A stretch of 64,000 bases of DNA from Alphaproteobacteria bacterium. GTDB taxonomy: Bacteria; Pseudomonadota; Alphaproteobacteria; Rhizobiales; Rhizobiaceae. The stretch lies in assembly GCA_024742485.1 (NCBI GenBank), contig JANSYK010000002.1, forward strand, positions 744,001 through 808,000, written 5' to 3'. The notes under the pieces were generated by a model that was not told where the DNA came from, ran no database searches, and saw only the letters and a program-made list of their open reading frames with translations. Positions 43,623 through 53,932 of the stretch are shown here, piece by piece. The stretch's first letter is position 1. Every line of letters starts with the position of its first letter. The position numbers and the translations under genes are program-made.

Positions 43623-45344
43623 TTGACGCGCGCCGTTGGAGACCATGTTGCGCCGGAAAACAACCTGTCCAGCGTCGCCGGCCGCCGGGACGTTCCGCTG
43701 CTGGAAAAGACAATACCGGCCTTGCTCAAGGAGACCGTCAGCACATTCGCCGACAATCAGGCTGCGGTCTTTTGCGACCAGGCGATACGCTGGACCTATG
43801 CTGAGTTTGATGACGCCGTCGATGCGCTGGCAGGTGGCCTGTTGGAACGCGGCTATAACAAGGGCGATCGGATCGGTGTCTGGTCTCCCAACCGATCCGA
43901 GTGGCTGCTGGCCCAGTTCGCCACCGCCCGGTTGGGACTGATTCTGGTCAATATCAATCCGGCCTATCGCGTCTTCGAGCTGGAATATGCCCTCAACAAA
44001 GTCGGCTGTCGCGGGCTGATTGTGGCGCCGAACTTCAAGACGTCGGACTATGTGGGCATGCTGCAGGAGCTGGCGCCTGAACTGGCCGAATGCCGACCGG
44101 GCCGTCTGCAGGCAAGCAAACTGCCGCATCTCGAAACCATCATCTGCATGGGCGACGAAACGCCTGCGGGAATGTTGGCTTTCAAGGATGTGATGGCGGC
44201 CGGAAGATCGATCTCTGCCGCCCGGCTGGATGCGGTCACCGAAACGCTTCATTGCAACGATCCGATCAACATCCAGTTCACCAGCGGCACGACGGGGCTG
44301 CCCAAGGGCGCCTGCCTGACCCATCGCAACATCGTCAACAACGCGAATTTCGTCACCGCGGCCATGGAATTTACCGACGCCGACCGGCTTTGCATCCCCG
44401 TGCCGTTCTATCACTGTTTCGGTATGGTAATGGGAACCCTCGGCTGCGTGACCAAGGGAGCGACCATGGTCGTTCCGGGCGAGGGGTTCGAGCCCGCTTC
44501 GACCCTGCGGGCGGTTACGGAAGAAAAATGCACCGCGCTTTATGGCGTGCCGACCATGTTCGTTGCCATGCTCGATCAGCCTGATCTCGACAGCTACGAT
44601 TTCAGCCATTTGCGGACCGGCATCATGGCCGGTGCGCCCTGTCCGATCGAGGTGATGAAAAAGGTCCAGGCACTGATGAACATGAACCAGGTCACCATCG
44701 CCTACGGCATGACGGAAACCAGTCCTGTCTCGTTCCAGAGCAATGTCGACGACCCGCTGGAAAAGCGGGTTTCATCGGTGGGGCGCATTCATCCGCATGT
44801 GGACGTCAAGATCGTAGACGAGGCCGGGGACATTGTAGTGGTCGGCCAACAGGGAGAGCTGCTGACACGCGGCTATTCCGTCATGCTTTGCTATTGGGAC
44901 GATGAAGAGCAAACGGCCAATGCTGTCGATTCGGACGGGTGGATGCATACTGGCGATCTCGCGACCATCGATGCTGAAGGCTATTGCAACATCACCGGGC
45001 GGGTAAAGGACATGATCTGCCGCGGCGGCGAGAATATCTACCCGCGGGAAATCGAGGAGTTCCTTTATACGCACCCATTGGTGTCACAGGTCCAGGTCTT
45101 TGGCCTTCCCGATGAGAAATTTGGCGAAATCACCTGCGCCTGGGTCATCCTCAAACCCGATGCAACACTCGGCGAGCAGGACATCATTGACTTCTGCAAG
45201 GGGCAGATCGCTCACTTCAAGGTGCCGGCCCATATTCGGTTCAAGGACGAATTGCCGATGACGGTCACCGGCAAGCCGCAGAAGTTCATCATGCGCGACG
45301 CGATGATCGAAGAGCTGGGTCTGCAGGTGCAAAAGACCGCCTGA
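43623..45344 (+). CDS. AMP-forming acyl-CoA synthetase
   Basis: A 573-residue adenylate-forming ligase starting at TTG 43623 with GGGAGGG eight bases upstream. The P-loop is [11 protein letters not shown], then the [11 protein letters not shown] motif, [33 protein letters not shown] hinge, and the catalytic Lys in TVTGKPQKF. The full-length match is to medium/long-chain fatty acyl-CoA synthetases of the FadD3/AcsM type. The substrate may be a fatty or aryl acid. It is divergent from the amidohydrolase/HpcH aldolase operon. Confidence 0.88.
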   Translation: MTRAVGDHVAPENNLSSVAGRRDVPLLEKTIPALLKETVSTFADNQAAVFCDQAIRWTYAEFDDAVDALAGGLLERGYNKGDRIGVWSPNRSEWLLAQFATARLGLILVNINPAYRVFELEYALNKVGCRGLIVAPNFKTSDYVGMLQELAPELAECRPGRLQASKLPHLETIICMGDETPAGMLAFKDVMAAGRSISAARLDAVTETLHCNDPINIQFTSGTTGLPKGACLTHRNIVNNANFVTAAMEFTDADRLCIPVPFYHCFGMVMGTLGCVTKGATMVVPGEGFEPASTLRAVTEEKCTALYGVPTMFVAMLDQPDLDSYDFSHLRTGIMAGAPCPIEVMKKVQALMNMNQVTIAYGMTETSPVSFQSNVDDPLEKRVSSVGRIHPHVDVKIVDEAGDIVVVGQQGELLTRGYSVMLCYWDDEEQTANAVDSDGWMHTGDLATIDAEGYCNITGRVKDMICRGGENIYPREIEEFLYTHPLVSQVQVFGLPDEKFGEITCAWVILKPDATLGEQDIIDFCKGQIAHFKVPAHIRFKDELPMTVTGKPQKFIMRDAMIEELGLQVQKTA

Positions 45345-45479
45345 ACGCATTGCGCTGACAGCCCTGTTCATTTGACGTGTTGTGCAGCGGCAACTCTTCG
45401 TGTTGCTGTCCGCAATCATGATCCGATTTTGCAACCATAGCGGTCTTGCCGCAGCACCACGGGGTGGTACCGTATTCGC

Positions 45480-46145
45480 ATGTGCGGACGGTTCATCATC
45501 AAGGGAAGCTGGGCGGAATATTACAACGCGCTGATGATCATTGGCGAGGCGGATCGGGGCCTGAACACCGCGCCGCGATACAATGTGGCACCGACACAGG
45601 ACGTCAAGTTCATCGCCCGGCAGGAAGACGGAAACCGCACGCTTGAGGGTCAATGGTGGCTTGTGCCCTGGTGGGCCAAGGAAAAGACCAAATTCGCGGC
45701 ATTCAATGCTCGCTCCGAGACGGCCTACAAATCCGGTGCTTTCCGCGACGCCTTCAAATCGAAGCGCTGCCTCATACCGGCCGATGGCTACTATGAATGG
45801 ACCAAGAACGCGGAAGACGGAAAGAAGGATCCCTGGTGCATCACGCTGCCGGACTGGCAGCCTTTCGCCTTTGCCGGCCTTTGGGCGCAGAACGATCATC
45901 TCGGCATCACCAGCTGCACCATCCTCACGGCACCCGCCGCGCCGGAAATCGAGCATCTGCATCACCGCATGCCGATCATCCTCAACCCGGCGCGTTTCCA
46001 GGAATGGCTGAATCCGGAGACCAGCGTCAGCGATGCGCGGGAGATCCTGCCCGACAATCGCGGCGGCGAACTGGTGAGCTACCGGGTCGGCCGGGAGGTC
46101 AACAACAGCCGGTCAAGCGGCGCGGAGCTGATCGAGCCGGTTTGA
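45480..46145 (+). CDS. SOS response-associated peptidase (SRAP), YedK/HMCES-like
   Basis: A 221-residue protein starting MCGRFI, so the Met is removed to expose the catalytic Cys2. It shows FNARSET (catalytic Asn region), GYYEWTK (Glu region) and HHRMPIIL (active-site His), all invariant in SRAP proteins. They form a stable thiazolidine crosslink with abasic sites in single-stranded DNA, shielding them during replication. It is a single-gene unit; no LexA box was recognised in the 134-base gap before it. Confidence 0.94.
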   Translation: MCGRFIIKGSWAEYYNALMIIGEADRGLNTAPRYNVAPTQDVKFIARQEDGNRTLEGQWWLVPWWAKEKTKFAAFNARSETAYKSGAFRDAFKSKRCLIPADGYYEWTKNAEDGKKDPWCITLPDWQPFAFAGLWAQNDHLGITSCTILTAPAAPEIEHLHHRMPIILNPARFQEWLNPETSVSDAREILPDNRGGELVSYRVGREVNNSRSSGAELIEPV

Positions 46146-46417
46146 GCAAGACCAGAATTGCATCCGGAAGAGCGCAAAATCTATAAGGCAGGTTTCCCAG
46201 ATCCTTTTTCAGATAATCCATACCTAATTGATATTTAGACATAATAGGAAATGGGAATGTTGTTCTGCGGGCCCACCAACGAACCTTCGTACGGCATCCT
46301 TCGACGAAATGGCATATTGAGTCACCAATCTGCTGTGATCACTCAAGTGCTGAAGAGTGAGACGATATTCCTCTTACCATTAGCCTGCACCGATTTTGGT
46401 GAAACATTGTTGCCCGC

Positions 46418-48190
46418 TCAAAAGGGGTCCTGACAGGTGCAAGCCTGATGATGGGCCGTTTCAATCGCATTCAGATAGTCCTCAAGGGCCGCCGAAAGGT
46501 CCTCATACCGCTCGGCAAGCTCGACCATATAGGGAAGGGCTTCAAGCATGGCCAGGGAGTATTCCGGCTCCCACCATTCAGGCAAAACATAGTAGAGCGC
46601 CCGCGAAGCACGGAAAATCTCGATGAAAGACAGCAAGGTTGACCCACGGCTTGCCGTGCGCGCAATCGCGTTCATCTTGAGAAATGTTGACAGATTACCC
46701 GAATAGGGTGCCAGGTCCTTCATGGCTGTCTCGAGGGTCTGGAATATGAGTTCCTGTGTTGCGCCCTCCAATGTTTCACCCTCGGCCGTTCCTTCCTGCC
46801 CGACCTCGAGAGCGAACCGGAGATCCTGCATCCTCTGATTGGCAGCCAGAACCAGCAGACGATGATAATGTCGGATTTCGTCGGCTCTGGTCCGCAGGGC
46901 AGGCAGAATGTCGCCACGCAGAGCAGCAAGTTCCGGCGCTGGATCCTGACAATACCGACTTGGCCGTGATCGCTCAATCAAGGTGCGCGGCAACTGCAAC
47001 GCAACGGTTTTTAGGGACGCGTAGGGGCCGTAGCTGATGTCCAGCCACCTCAGATCCGAATCAATCCCCCGATTGATCTGGAGGTTGGTGATCAGCGCAA
47101 AAATCTCACCGTTGAGATGAGTGTCCCTGGGATTGGACAGATATTGTTTGTCAGCCGGCAGCTCGTACAGAGCCTTGCCCGGTAAATCGCGATTGGGCGC
47201 GATTGCTTCGTCAAGCCTCCCGACAAAGGTCTGTAATGGCGGATCGAGTGCGGCATCGTAGGCCCGGACACACGCACGCATGGTAAGCGTCAATCGTTTT
47301 TCGGTTTGAAATTCAGGATCGCGGCTGGCCGCTCGAACGGACACATCGAGTTCCGCCCGCCATTGTTCATCCAACCGCCTGTTGCCTGGGTCGGTTCGGA
47401 TTTCAGCTCTGACGTCAGCTTTCGCGCCCGTTTCCAGCACATCACGCACACAGGTTGCGGTGCCCATCCGCAGGTCGATAGTGTTGCAGGAAAGGCCGCT
47501 GCCCAGAACGCCGTCCAGTGCCCCTGATCCGGTTTGAATGTCGAGCGTCAACCCGTTGGCGTCATTGTCCCCGGTGTTGGTCACGGTGAAGGGTATGGGT
47601 GCGGATCGGTCGATCCAGTAGTCCATGCGTGGATCGATCGCGTCGCCGCCGGTGATAATTAACACAGTTTCGTCGAGCTCAATGGCCTTCGGCCGGCTGA
47701 ACCTTGCGACGCGGTCATAAAACAGCTGCGGATCCTCGCCATCAATGCGCTGCTGCCGGTAGAATGTCTCGATCCGTTCCTGATCCAATCCGGGTGTTCC
47801 GATCAGTTTCAGATGATCGGCCACCGTCTTCTTCAACTCCGGTATCCACACAAACGCCTTCAGGTCTTCATTAATGGAGGCGAAGTAATCAGTGAGTTTT
47901 TCTTCGCTGATCCTTTCCCGTTTTTCCAGGGTTGCGGCGTTTTCCTCGAAAACCGCAATCAGATTGTCGAAATATTCGGTCTCAAAGGCCGAGACATAGT
48001 AGTCGGCGGACGTCTGGTTCTTCACCATGCGGGCAAGCTCTGCCTGCTGGCGGAAATAGGTCACGAGTTCCCGGATTTTCTCAGCCTTCAGGAAAGGCTC
48101 TTGAGATGCTGCGCTCGCCGGGGCAAGGATGGCTGCCAGCATGCCAACCGAAAGCGCTGCCGACACCAGCCATCTCGAAGGGCAGCGCAT
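46418..48190 (-). CDS. Large exported protein of unknown function, partner of the VWA protein
   Basis: Start ATG 48190 with AGGGAGA five bases upstream, giving 590 residues; a longer frame would overlap the VWA gene. Residues 1-28 are a signal peptide (ALSVGMLAAILAPASAAS). The rest is largely helical, with a possible beta domain (about 180-300; IPFTVTNTGDNDANGLTLDIQTG resembles a CARDB-like sandwich) and a Cys-containing C-terminus (ACTCQDPF). I recognise no family. It follows the VWA gene by 13 bases and is probably secreted or periplasmic with it. Confidence 0.65.
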   Translation of the reverse strand: MRCPSRWLVSAALSVGMLAAILAPASAASQEPFLKAEKIRELVTYFRQQAELARMVKNQTSADYYVSAFETEYFDNLIAVFEENAATLEKRERISEEKLTDYFASINEDLKAFVWIPELKKTVADHLKLIGTPGLDQERIETFYRQQRIDGEDPQLFYDRVARFSRPKAIELDETVLIITGGDAIDPRMDYWIDRSAPIPFTVTNTGDNDANGLTLDIQTGSGALDGVLGSGLSCNTIDLRMGTATCVRDVLETGAKADVRAEIRTDPGNRRLDEQWRAELDVSVRAASRDPEFQTEKRLTLTMRACVRAYDAALDPPLQTFVGRLDEAIAPNRDLPGKALYELPADKQYLSNPRDTHLNGEIFALITNLQINRGIDSDLRWLDISYGPYASLKTVALQLPRTLIERSRPSRYCQDPAPELAALRGDILPALRTRADEIRHYHRLLVLAANQRMQDLRFALEVGQEGTAEGETLEGATQELIFQTLETAMKDLAPYSGNLSTFLKMNAIARTASRGSTLLSFIEIFRASRALYYVLPEWWEPEYSLAMLEALPYMVELAERYEDLSAALEDYLNAIETAHHQACTCQDPF

Positions 48191-48203
48191 CACATTCTCC
48201 CTG

Positions 48204-49571
48204 TCAACGGACCGCCACGATTTCGATCCGGTCCACATATCCTGGAACCTCGCCATCAACGTCCTTGTAGTTTCCGATTGTGATCACGGGCTGCCCGGGC
48301 GCACGCAGAGACGTCAGGGATGGTGTTTGAACCAACCGTGGGTCGCCGTCATCCAAGACCCCCTTGAGGATCACGGTCGCATAATATTCCCGGGCCCGTT
48401 TTGAAAGGGTGAGGCGCAGGCCCTCTTTATTCAGGGCCGCGACCACAGGATCGACATCCCCATGAACCCTTTGTCCACAGTGACCGCTATTGCTGGAAAT
48501 GAGGCTGGAGGCGGAGGTTTGTTTTCCCTTCACTCGCTTGAACAGCGCAATTTCCAGCTTGTGACACCAGTCGCCACGGTGGTGGTAGACATTGGCTGCC
48601 AGGTAATTCTGATCGTCCCTGAACAACCCAAGTTCAAAACTGTCCTCGCCCGTCTGCAGGTCGATTTTGAGATCGACATTGATATCCCAATCCCCCGTGG
48701 GCAGCGCGTTGTCGAGCCGGAAGATGTTGGCTGACTGCTCGACCCAAAGCCCCTGTTCGCCTGATCCGACCATCAGAAGTTGACCACCCTCGACGATAAA
48801 AGCGTCTTCGTTCTCGTTGAGGACGGTCCACGCATGAGAAAGCGTATCCCCATCAAAATCGTCTTCAAAGATGAGTTTGGGTGCCTCCTCTTGCTGCGGT
48901 GCTGTTGTGACCTGCGCGATATCGATCGTGACCTGTTCCAGAGCCGTTCGCAGCCCCTTGGTATCCCGTGCGTCAAAATAGGAACCGCCGCCCTCGCGGG
49001 AGATGCAGTCGACCGCGGCGCGCTGGTCGTCCTTCAGATCATACCCGACGACATGGATGGTGGTCTTGATGCCGGCAGAAGCGAGTTTGCCGGCAGCAGC
49101 ACAGGGGTCGCCATTGCAGGATTCGACACCGTCCGTAATGAGAACGACCGTTGGGCGCTCAATACCGTCAGCGACGACCCAATCTGCGCTGCGTTCCAAG
49201 GCTGCCGCAATGGGCGTCTGACCCCGGGGGGTTATTGTTTCAAGCAGGCGTTCGAACTGACCTGATTGGGCGTCGTCATAGCCGGCGATCAGGGCGATGT
49301 CTTTGCAGTTCTTCTCTTTGTGATGGTGGCCATGGCCGTAGGCAACCAGCCCGACACTGGTACGGTCTGGAAGAGCACGCACCATATCGACCAGAACGTC
49401 TTTCGCCACATCGATCTTTCTCTGCCCATCGATCTGACCCCACATGGAGTTGGAGGCATCAAGGATAACCATGACATTTGACTGTTCAGCACTGGCAAGC
49501 GGACTTGATACCAGCCACATGGAGGCCGCAACGGTGGTAATGATGAATCCGAGAGGATTGGTATTGAGCAC
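48204..49571 (-). CDS. Exported von Willebrand factor A domain protein with lectin-like C-terminus
   Basis: The start is taken as GTG 49571 with GGAGG four bases before it (455 residues); an upstream ATG frame to 49673 is unsupported. A signal peptide (about 1-28) is followed by a VWA domain with an intact MIDAS: DASNS (38-42), the Thr in TPRGQTPIAAAL, and LITDGVESC. The second half (about 265-455; FEDDFDGDTLSHAWTVLNENEDAF ... LFRDDQNYLAANVYHHRGD) has the strand pattern of a laminin-G/concanavalin-like sandwich. It probably binds a ligand at the cell surface. Divergent from the LuxR-type gene at 49798. Confidence 0.82.
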   Translation of the reverse strand: MLNTNPLGFIITTVAASMWLVSSPLASAEQSNVMVILDASNSMWGQIDGQRKIDVAKDVLVDMVRALPDRTSVGLVAYGHGHHHKEKNCKDIALIAGYDDAQSGQFERLLETITPRGQTPIAAALERSADWVVADGIERPTVVLITDGVESCNGDPCAAAGKLASAGIKTTIHVVGYDLKDDQRAAVDCISREGGGSYFDARDTKGLRTALEQVTIDIAQVTTAPQQEEAPKLIFEDDFDGDTLSHAWTVLNENEDAFIVEGGQLLMVGSGEQGLWVEQSANIFRLDNALPTGDWDINVDLKIDLQTGEDSFELGLFRDDQNYLAANVYHHRGDWCHKLEIALFKRVKGKQTSASSLISSNSGHCGQRVHGDVDPVVAALNKEGLRLTLSKRAREYYATVILKGVLDDGDPRLVQTPSLTSLRAPGQPVITIGNYKDVDGEVPGYVDRIEIVAVR

Positions 49572-49797
49572 GGGACCTCCAAATGCGGTTCTTGCGTTTG
49601 AATGGCCTGGCTTGAACCGCGGTGAAAACTCAAGGGCCAGGGCTCGCCATGGCCGATTGCATTGCTGGTTCACAGGCGTTCACTGTGATATACGGATGTG
49701 TGGATGTGCGAACAATTGGGGGATTTCCCCCACGAACGCCGTGTTTCCAGGGATAACAAGAGCGCGCCCAATTGCCCTGTTCCTGGAGCAGGACTGC

Positions 49798-50565
49798 ATG
49801 AACAACCGATGTAATATGCAAACCAACCTGCTCGATTTTGCCACCACAATTCGCCAGTCACCGAATCTGGATGCGTCGTGGAATTGCCTGCTGACGGAGC
49901 TTGGCCGTTTGGGGTTCATTCATGCGAAATATGGTTTTTTGATCGCGGCTCCGGAACGCTTCCGGCGCGACGACCTGGTGATTGCAGGTCAGTTTTGCGA
50001 GGAATGGGAAGGGGCTCAGCTCAAACAGCTGAACTGGATCGAAAACGACTATATTGCGGATCACCTGCTGCGACGGGAAACGCCGCTTACGTTTTCACGT
50101 GTCTATCAATTGATGGATTCCGGCCAACTAACGCCGCAGCAGAAAAAAAATCATGCGATTGGGCGCGATGTGGGAATGGTCAATGGTGTCGCACTGCCTA
50201 TCCGCGAGCGCAATCCGATCGCACTCGGCGGAATTTCAATGGAAGCGGACCGTGCAATGACCGCGAAGGAGTTCCGACGGCACCTCAAACACGTCCTGCC
50301 AGAGCTCAAGAGCTTGGCAGAATTGTTTCACAGCAACGTAAGTCGTCCGCAGATGCTGGATGAATCGCGCCACCCGTCCCGGCGGGAGCTGGAGTGTCTC
50401 AACTGGGTGATGAAGGGCCTGCGCGTTCAGCAAATTGCGCACCAAATGGGCACCCACCCAAAGACGGTTGAAAAACAATTGGCCAATGTTCGCGCCAAAC
50501 TTGGTGCAAAAACAAATGCGCAGGCAGCAACACGGGCGCTGCTGATGGATTTGATTACACCCTAG
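49798..50565 (+). CDS. LuxR-type regulator with autoinducer-binding-like domain
   Basis: ATG 49798 follows GGAG by nine bases (255 residues). Residues about 15-165 resemble an autoinducer-binding domain (LGFIHAKYGFLIAAPE, WIENDYIADHLLRRETPLTFSRVY, GVALPIRE, GGISMEAD). The C-terminal GerE HTH begins SRRELECLNWVMKGLRVQQIAHQMGTHPKTVEKQLANVRAKLGAKTNAQA. No luxI-type synthase is in the window, so it may be a LuxR solo. It lies between the VWA operon (divergent) and the GH16 glucanase gene, which it may control. Confidence 0.83.
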   Translation: MNNRCNMQTNLLDFATTIRQSPNLDASWNCLLTELGRLGFIHAKYGFLIAAPERFRRDDLVIAGQFCEEWEGAQLKQLNWIENDYIADHLLRRETPLTFSRVYQLMDSGQLTPQQKKNHAIGRDVGMVNGVALPIRERNPIALGGISMEADRAMTAKEFRRHLKHVLPELKSLAELFHSNVSRPQMLDESRHPSRRELECLNWVMKGLRVQQIAHQMGTHPKTVEKQLANVRAKLGAKTNAQAATRALLMDLITP

Positions 50566-50799
50566 CTGGCATTGAACGGAGCGACGGATCGGACGCCTCT
50601 CGCGTGCGCTGTGCATGGCGGTCTTAACGAACGAAAGAGCATTGATCGAATCCGACGATGCAGGTTCAGCACCGCCATTCCAACTTCCTTAACGTGAATC
50701 CGTTATGATCGTTGGAACCTTTTCAATGGACACTGACCATGCTCGGTGTGACGCAATCGTCTCAAAGACTGCCTTTCTGAAACAGGGAGGGATATCTCC

Positions 50800-51663
50800 A
50801 TGGCTCTCTTTCGATCCGGCGCCTTGATCATCACACTGGTGCTCGTCGCGGCCCTGATCTGGTCGCTCGCCGCGCCCTTGTCGTTCGCAACGGAGCCCGG
50901 CAAGGATGGACCCTTGGGGAGTGATGGCGGCTGGACGCCGGTCTTTGTCGAGGAGTTCAACGGGACCAGCCTTGATCTGACGAAGTGGACGACATGCTAT
51001 TGGTGGAACAACAATGGCTGCACCAATTCCAGCAACAACAATTTGCAGTGGTACCTGCCCGGCAATGTTACCGTTTCCGACGGATTGTTGCGGTTGAGAG
51101 CGCGTCCCGAACCGGTTGTCGGGCATGAGGGCCGGATCTTCCCCTATACGTCGGGGATGGTGACCACCGGCCGCGATTACAGCGAGCTGCCGCGGCCGTC
51201 GCGTGTCCGTTTTCTCTACGGACATTTCGAAATCAGGGCCAAGGTGCCCTCCGGACAAGGCCTTTGGCCGGCGCTGTGGCTGTTGCCCGATGACCGCGAG
51301 TCCCGGCCGGAAATCGATATTCTTGAGGTCCTTGGCGACACGCCGGACAAGCTGCGGATGCATTTGCACGTCATCGACCCTGCCGGCGAAGAGCGCAGCG
51401 ATGGCGATACGGTTACGGTCCAGGATCTGTCGAAGAATTGGCATGTTTATGGCCTGCGATGGGAACCCGGTGCGATTATCTGGTATCTCGACGGTGTTGA
51501 AAAATGGCGTTTCGATGATGCTTTGGTTGTTCCGAGTGAACCGATGTATCTGCTGATGAACCTGGCTGTTGGCGGAGATTGGCCGGGTCCGCCGGACAGC
51601 AGCACACGGTTCCCTGCTGATTTTTTGATCGACTCCGTCCGTGTCTGGCGCCGCACTGAGTGA
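50800..51663 (+). CDS. Secreted glycoside hydrolase family 16 protein
   Basis: A 287-residue protein with a hydrophobic N-terminus (about 5-30, an uncleaved anchor or signal peptide). The GH16 catalytic motif ExDxxE is EIDILE, with E171 as nucleophile, D173 and E176 as acid/base. YGHFEIRAKVPSGQGLWPALWLLP precedes it, and WEPGAIIWYLDGV and YLLMNLAVGGDWPGPPD complete the jelly roll. It would cleave beta-1,3/1,4-glucans, or act on the cell's own exopolysaccharide. AGGGAGG lies upstream. The family match is strong; the exact glycan is unknown. Confidence 0.9.
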   Translation: MALFRSGALIITLVLVAALIWSLAAPLSFATEPGKDGPLGSDGGWTPVFVEEFNGTSLDLTKWTTCYWWNNNGCTNSSNNNLQWYLPGNVTVSDGLLRLRARPEPVVGHEGRIFPYTSGMVTTGRDYSELPRPSRVRFLYGHFEIRAKVPSGQGLWPALWLLPDDRESRPEIDILEVLGDTPDKLRMHLHVIDPAGEERSDGDTVTVQDLSKNWHVYGLRWEPGAIIWYLDGVEKWRFDDALVVPSEPMYLLMNLAVGGDWPGPPDSSTRFPADFLIDSVRVWRRTE

Positions 51664-51683
51664 GTGTCGGCATCGAGGCCGTT

Positions 51684-51700
51684 GCGGGTCTTCGGCCCGC
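51684..51700 (+). terminator. UUCG-loop hairpin after the GH16 gene
   Basis: GCGGG(T)C (51684-51690), TTCG loop (51691-51694), GCCCGC (51695-51700), with one bulged T. It lies 20 bases after the stop codon. No U-run follows, so termination strength is uncertain. Confidence 0.35.
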
Positions 51701-51823
51701 AGGGAAAAGGTCCGGGGTCCATCCATCACCAGACCCGTGTCGGGACGAAATGCAATTGCCCGTTGATTTGCATATTGCGACCGAAGTGCTAGCGTTCCAG
51801 TCTCGTGTCGACCAAAAGAAGCC

Positions 51824-52975
51824 ATGACCGTAGAAGCAGGGAATATTCCTCCGGAAGTGCTTTCGCACCTCTATGCCGCATCTTTGGATCACTCCAGGTG
51901 GCAGGATTTTTGCGATTCATTGAACAGGGTTGCCGACACGCCGATCCTGATGTTCGGGCACAATTTGAAAATCAATAGCGGCCTCGGCATCATCGCCGGT
52001 GGGTTGGATCCGGTCGAACTCGATCGCTATCAGTCGCATTTCGCAGTCTTGAATCCCTGGATGCACATGAATGCAATCATGCCCATGGGCACGGTTGGAA
52101 CGTCGGATCAGGCACTGCAACGCGAGGAATTGTTCAAGACCGAGTTTTACAATGATTGGCTTCGGCATCAGGAGAATGTGGTTGCCGGACCCTTCATGAT
52201 GTGCCACCGCGGCAAGGAGACTTTTGTCGGCATGGCTGCCGCGTGTCGGGCGCGCGGCGTTGACGAAACGCTGCCAAAAACTGTCAACCTGTTCACCGCC
52301 CTTGCGCCGCATATGGCGCGGTCGATTTCCCTGTCTTCCGTGCTGGCAGACGGCGGGCAGGCATCGTTCGGGCATTTCCAGAAGAGCCCCTTCGGCATTA
52401 TCGTCCTGTGCCGCAGTGGCCGGGCCGCGATGGTCAATGCAGCGGCGGAAGCGTTCATGGCGCGATCACAGACCTTCAGCATCGACTGGCGCGATCGCCT
52501 GGTCGGAAAAGATGAAGAGGTGCAGGCATTTGTAGCGGCTGCCCATTGTTCGATGGCCCAAAATGCAGGTGGCGATTTGCCCCGTCCTCTGCGCCTCGAA
52601 GTGGCCGGGCTGGGCCAATGTGTCCTCCATGCCCACATCATCCCATCAGACAATGGGTGCGTGTTTCCGGCATCCGCCTGGCTTGACCCGATCGTCGGTT
52701 TGGTGGTTGTTGCCGGTGCCGCCGGTTCCAGCCGAGGCGGCGAATTCGGCCAGCTGGCCGAACTGTTTGGTGCGACGCCTGCTGAAGTGCGTTTGGCCGA
52801 AGCGATAATGGCGGGCCAGTCCGCCTATGAATACGCCGATGCCCGTCAACTGAGCCGCCATACGGTTCGCAACCAGATGAGTGCACTGCTGCAAAAACTG
52901 GATGTTACCAGCCAATCCGGCCTGGTTCGAAAGCTCCATCAATTGTCGTCACCCTTTGGTTTTCAACAACATTGA
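51824..52975 (+). CDS. LuxR-family HTH regulator, long N-terminal sensor type
   Basis: A 383-residue regulator. The C-terminus (about 315-375; FGATPAEVRLAEAIMAGQSAYEYADARQLSRHTVRNQMSALLQKLDVTSQSGLVRKL) is a LuxR/GerE HTH, and the preceding ~300 residues are an uncharacterised sensor region with helical and PAS-like strands (FQKSPFGIIVLCRSGRAAMVNAAAEAFMA is a possible PAS core). No autoinducer domain is visible. It follows the GH16 gene by 160 bases in the same direction and may act on the neighbouring secreted-protein genes; target unknown. Confidence 0.78.
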   Translation: MTVEAGNIPPEVLSHLYAASLDHSRWQDFCDSLNRVADTPILMFGHNLKINSGLGIIAGGLDPVELDRYQSHFAVLNPWMHMNAIMPMGTVGTSDQALQREELFKTEFYNDWLRHQENVVAGPFMMCHRGKETFVGMAAACRARGVDETLPKTVNLFTALAPHMARSISLSSVLADGGQASFGHFQKSPFGIIVLCRSGRAAMVNAAAEAFMARSQTFSIDWRDRLVGKDEEVQAFVAAAHCSMAQNAGGDLPRPLRLEVAGLGQCVLHAHIIPSDNGCVFPASAWLDPIVGLVVVAGAAGSSRGGEFGQLAELFGATPAEVRLAEAIMAGQSAYEYADARQLSRHTVRNQMSALLQKLDVTSQSGLVRKLHQLSSPFGFQQH

Positions 52976-53083
52976 ATTCACACGCAGGGCGCAATTGCGT
53001 TGTGCAATCATCGGCCGGGCGCGGGCAAGCGCCAGCATGGCATTGGCCGAAGTTCTTTGACGCGGCACCAGCCCTTTGCTCGA

Positions 53084-53683
53084 TTACCGGTTGCCATAAG
53101 CCAGGAAATGTCCATTCGCCTTGGGATCATCGATGCGGAATCTCAACTGCATGCCGGCGTTCTCGATCATGGCGACCTGCTGTTCGAACTGTTCATTGGT
53201 GATGACAAGGTGATTGCCAAATCGCCAATCCCGCTCCATCCACGGGCCGAGCACCTCGAGAAGCCGTCGGTCCAAACCATCGGCCAATCGGATCTTTCGG
53301 ACCCAGAAATACAACGCTGCGGCCCGGACTGGCCATTGGGTGCCATCCATCGACCTGATCTTTGAACGCGTGAACATGGTTGCGGCGGTCGAAAAAATGT
53401 AGACGCAGCCAAGGCACTGCGTCTCAGCCGGATTCAACATGGTGTAAGCGAATGATTCCCGCGCCGCATGACGCTGTTCGAGCTTTCGCAAATCCTCTCG
53501 ATTCTCGTCCACCGTGAAGTCATCCGCTGGCCAGTTCGATTGCTCCCATTTTCGCAGAAAAACCCTGCTTTCCATCACCGCCTCATAGTCAAGCGCGGCA
53601 TCGGTGACGCCTATGGGGCGAAGCAGGAACTCATCGTTCTGCACCCCTTCCGGCACAGGGATTTCTGGTGTGTTGAACGGCAC
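53084..53683 (-). CDS. GNAT-family acetyltransferase-like protein
   Basis: The GTG at 53683, with AAAGGA nine bases upstream, is preferred (199 residues); a longer ATG frame begins at 53788. The N-terminal NDEFLLRPIGVTDAALDYEAVMESRVFLRKW pattern and the SFAYTMLNPAETQCLGCVYI strand fit the GNAT (RimJ/RimL-like) fold, but the acetyl-CoA pyrophosphate loop is degenerate. The C-terminal part (AMIENAGMQLRFRIDDPK) contains the usual last helix and strand. The substrate is unknown. It is divergent from the ABC module at 53933 and convergent with the LuxR gene. Confidence 0.62.
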   Translation of the reverse strand: MPFNTPEIPVPEGVQNDEFLLRPIGVTDAALDYEAVMESRVFLRKWEQSNWPADDFTVDENREDLRKLEQRHAARESFAYTMLNPAETQCLGCVYIFSTAATMFTRSKIRSMDGTQWPVRAAALYFWVRKIRLADGLDRRLLEVLGPWMERDWRFGNHLVITNEQFEQQVAMIENAGMQLRFRIDDPKANGHFLAYGNR

Positions 53684-53932
53684 CGAATTTGATCCTTTCC
53701 CAATCTCCTTTGGTGGACATTGACGTCCCGATGCCAGGTTTGCAATGAGATTGCTGTGACGGATCGGGTTCGGCTCATCGAGGCTCATGTCGAGTGATTG
53801 ATACGTACCCGCCGCAAGGGTGGTTCGACGGAAACACCATCACCCCCACCAGCGACCAAACGCCACCACGTTTTTCATTCCCAACAACCCGCCAAACCTT
53901 CTAGACTGCACCCTGTTCCAAACGGGGTCCCC

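Noticed and set aside
46251-46433. 60-residue plus-strand frame between the SRAP and VWA-partner genes
   Set aside because: No RBS or recognisable features, and it runs into the 3' end of the gene ending at 46418.
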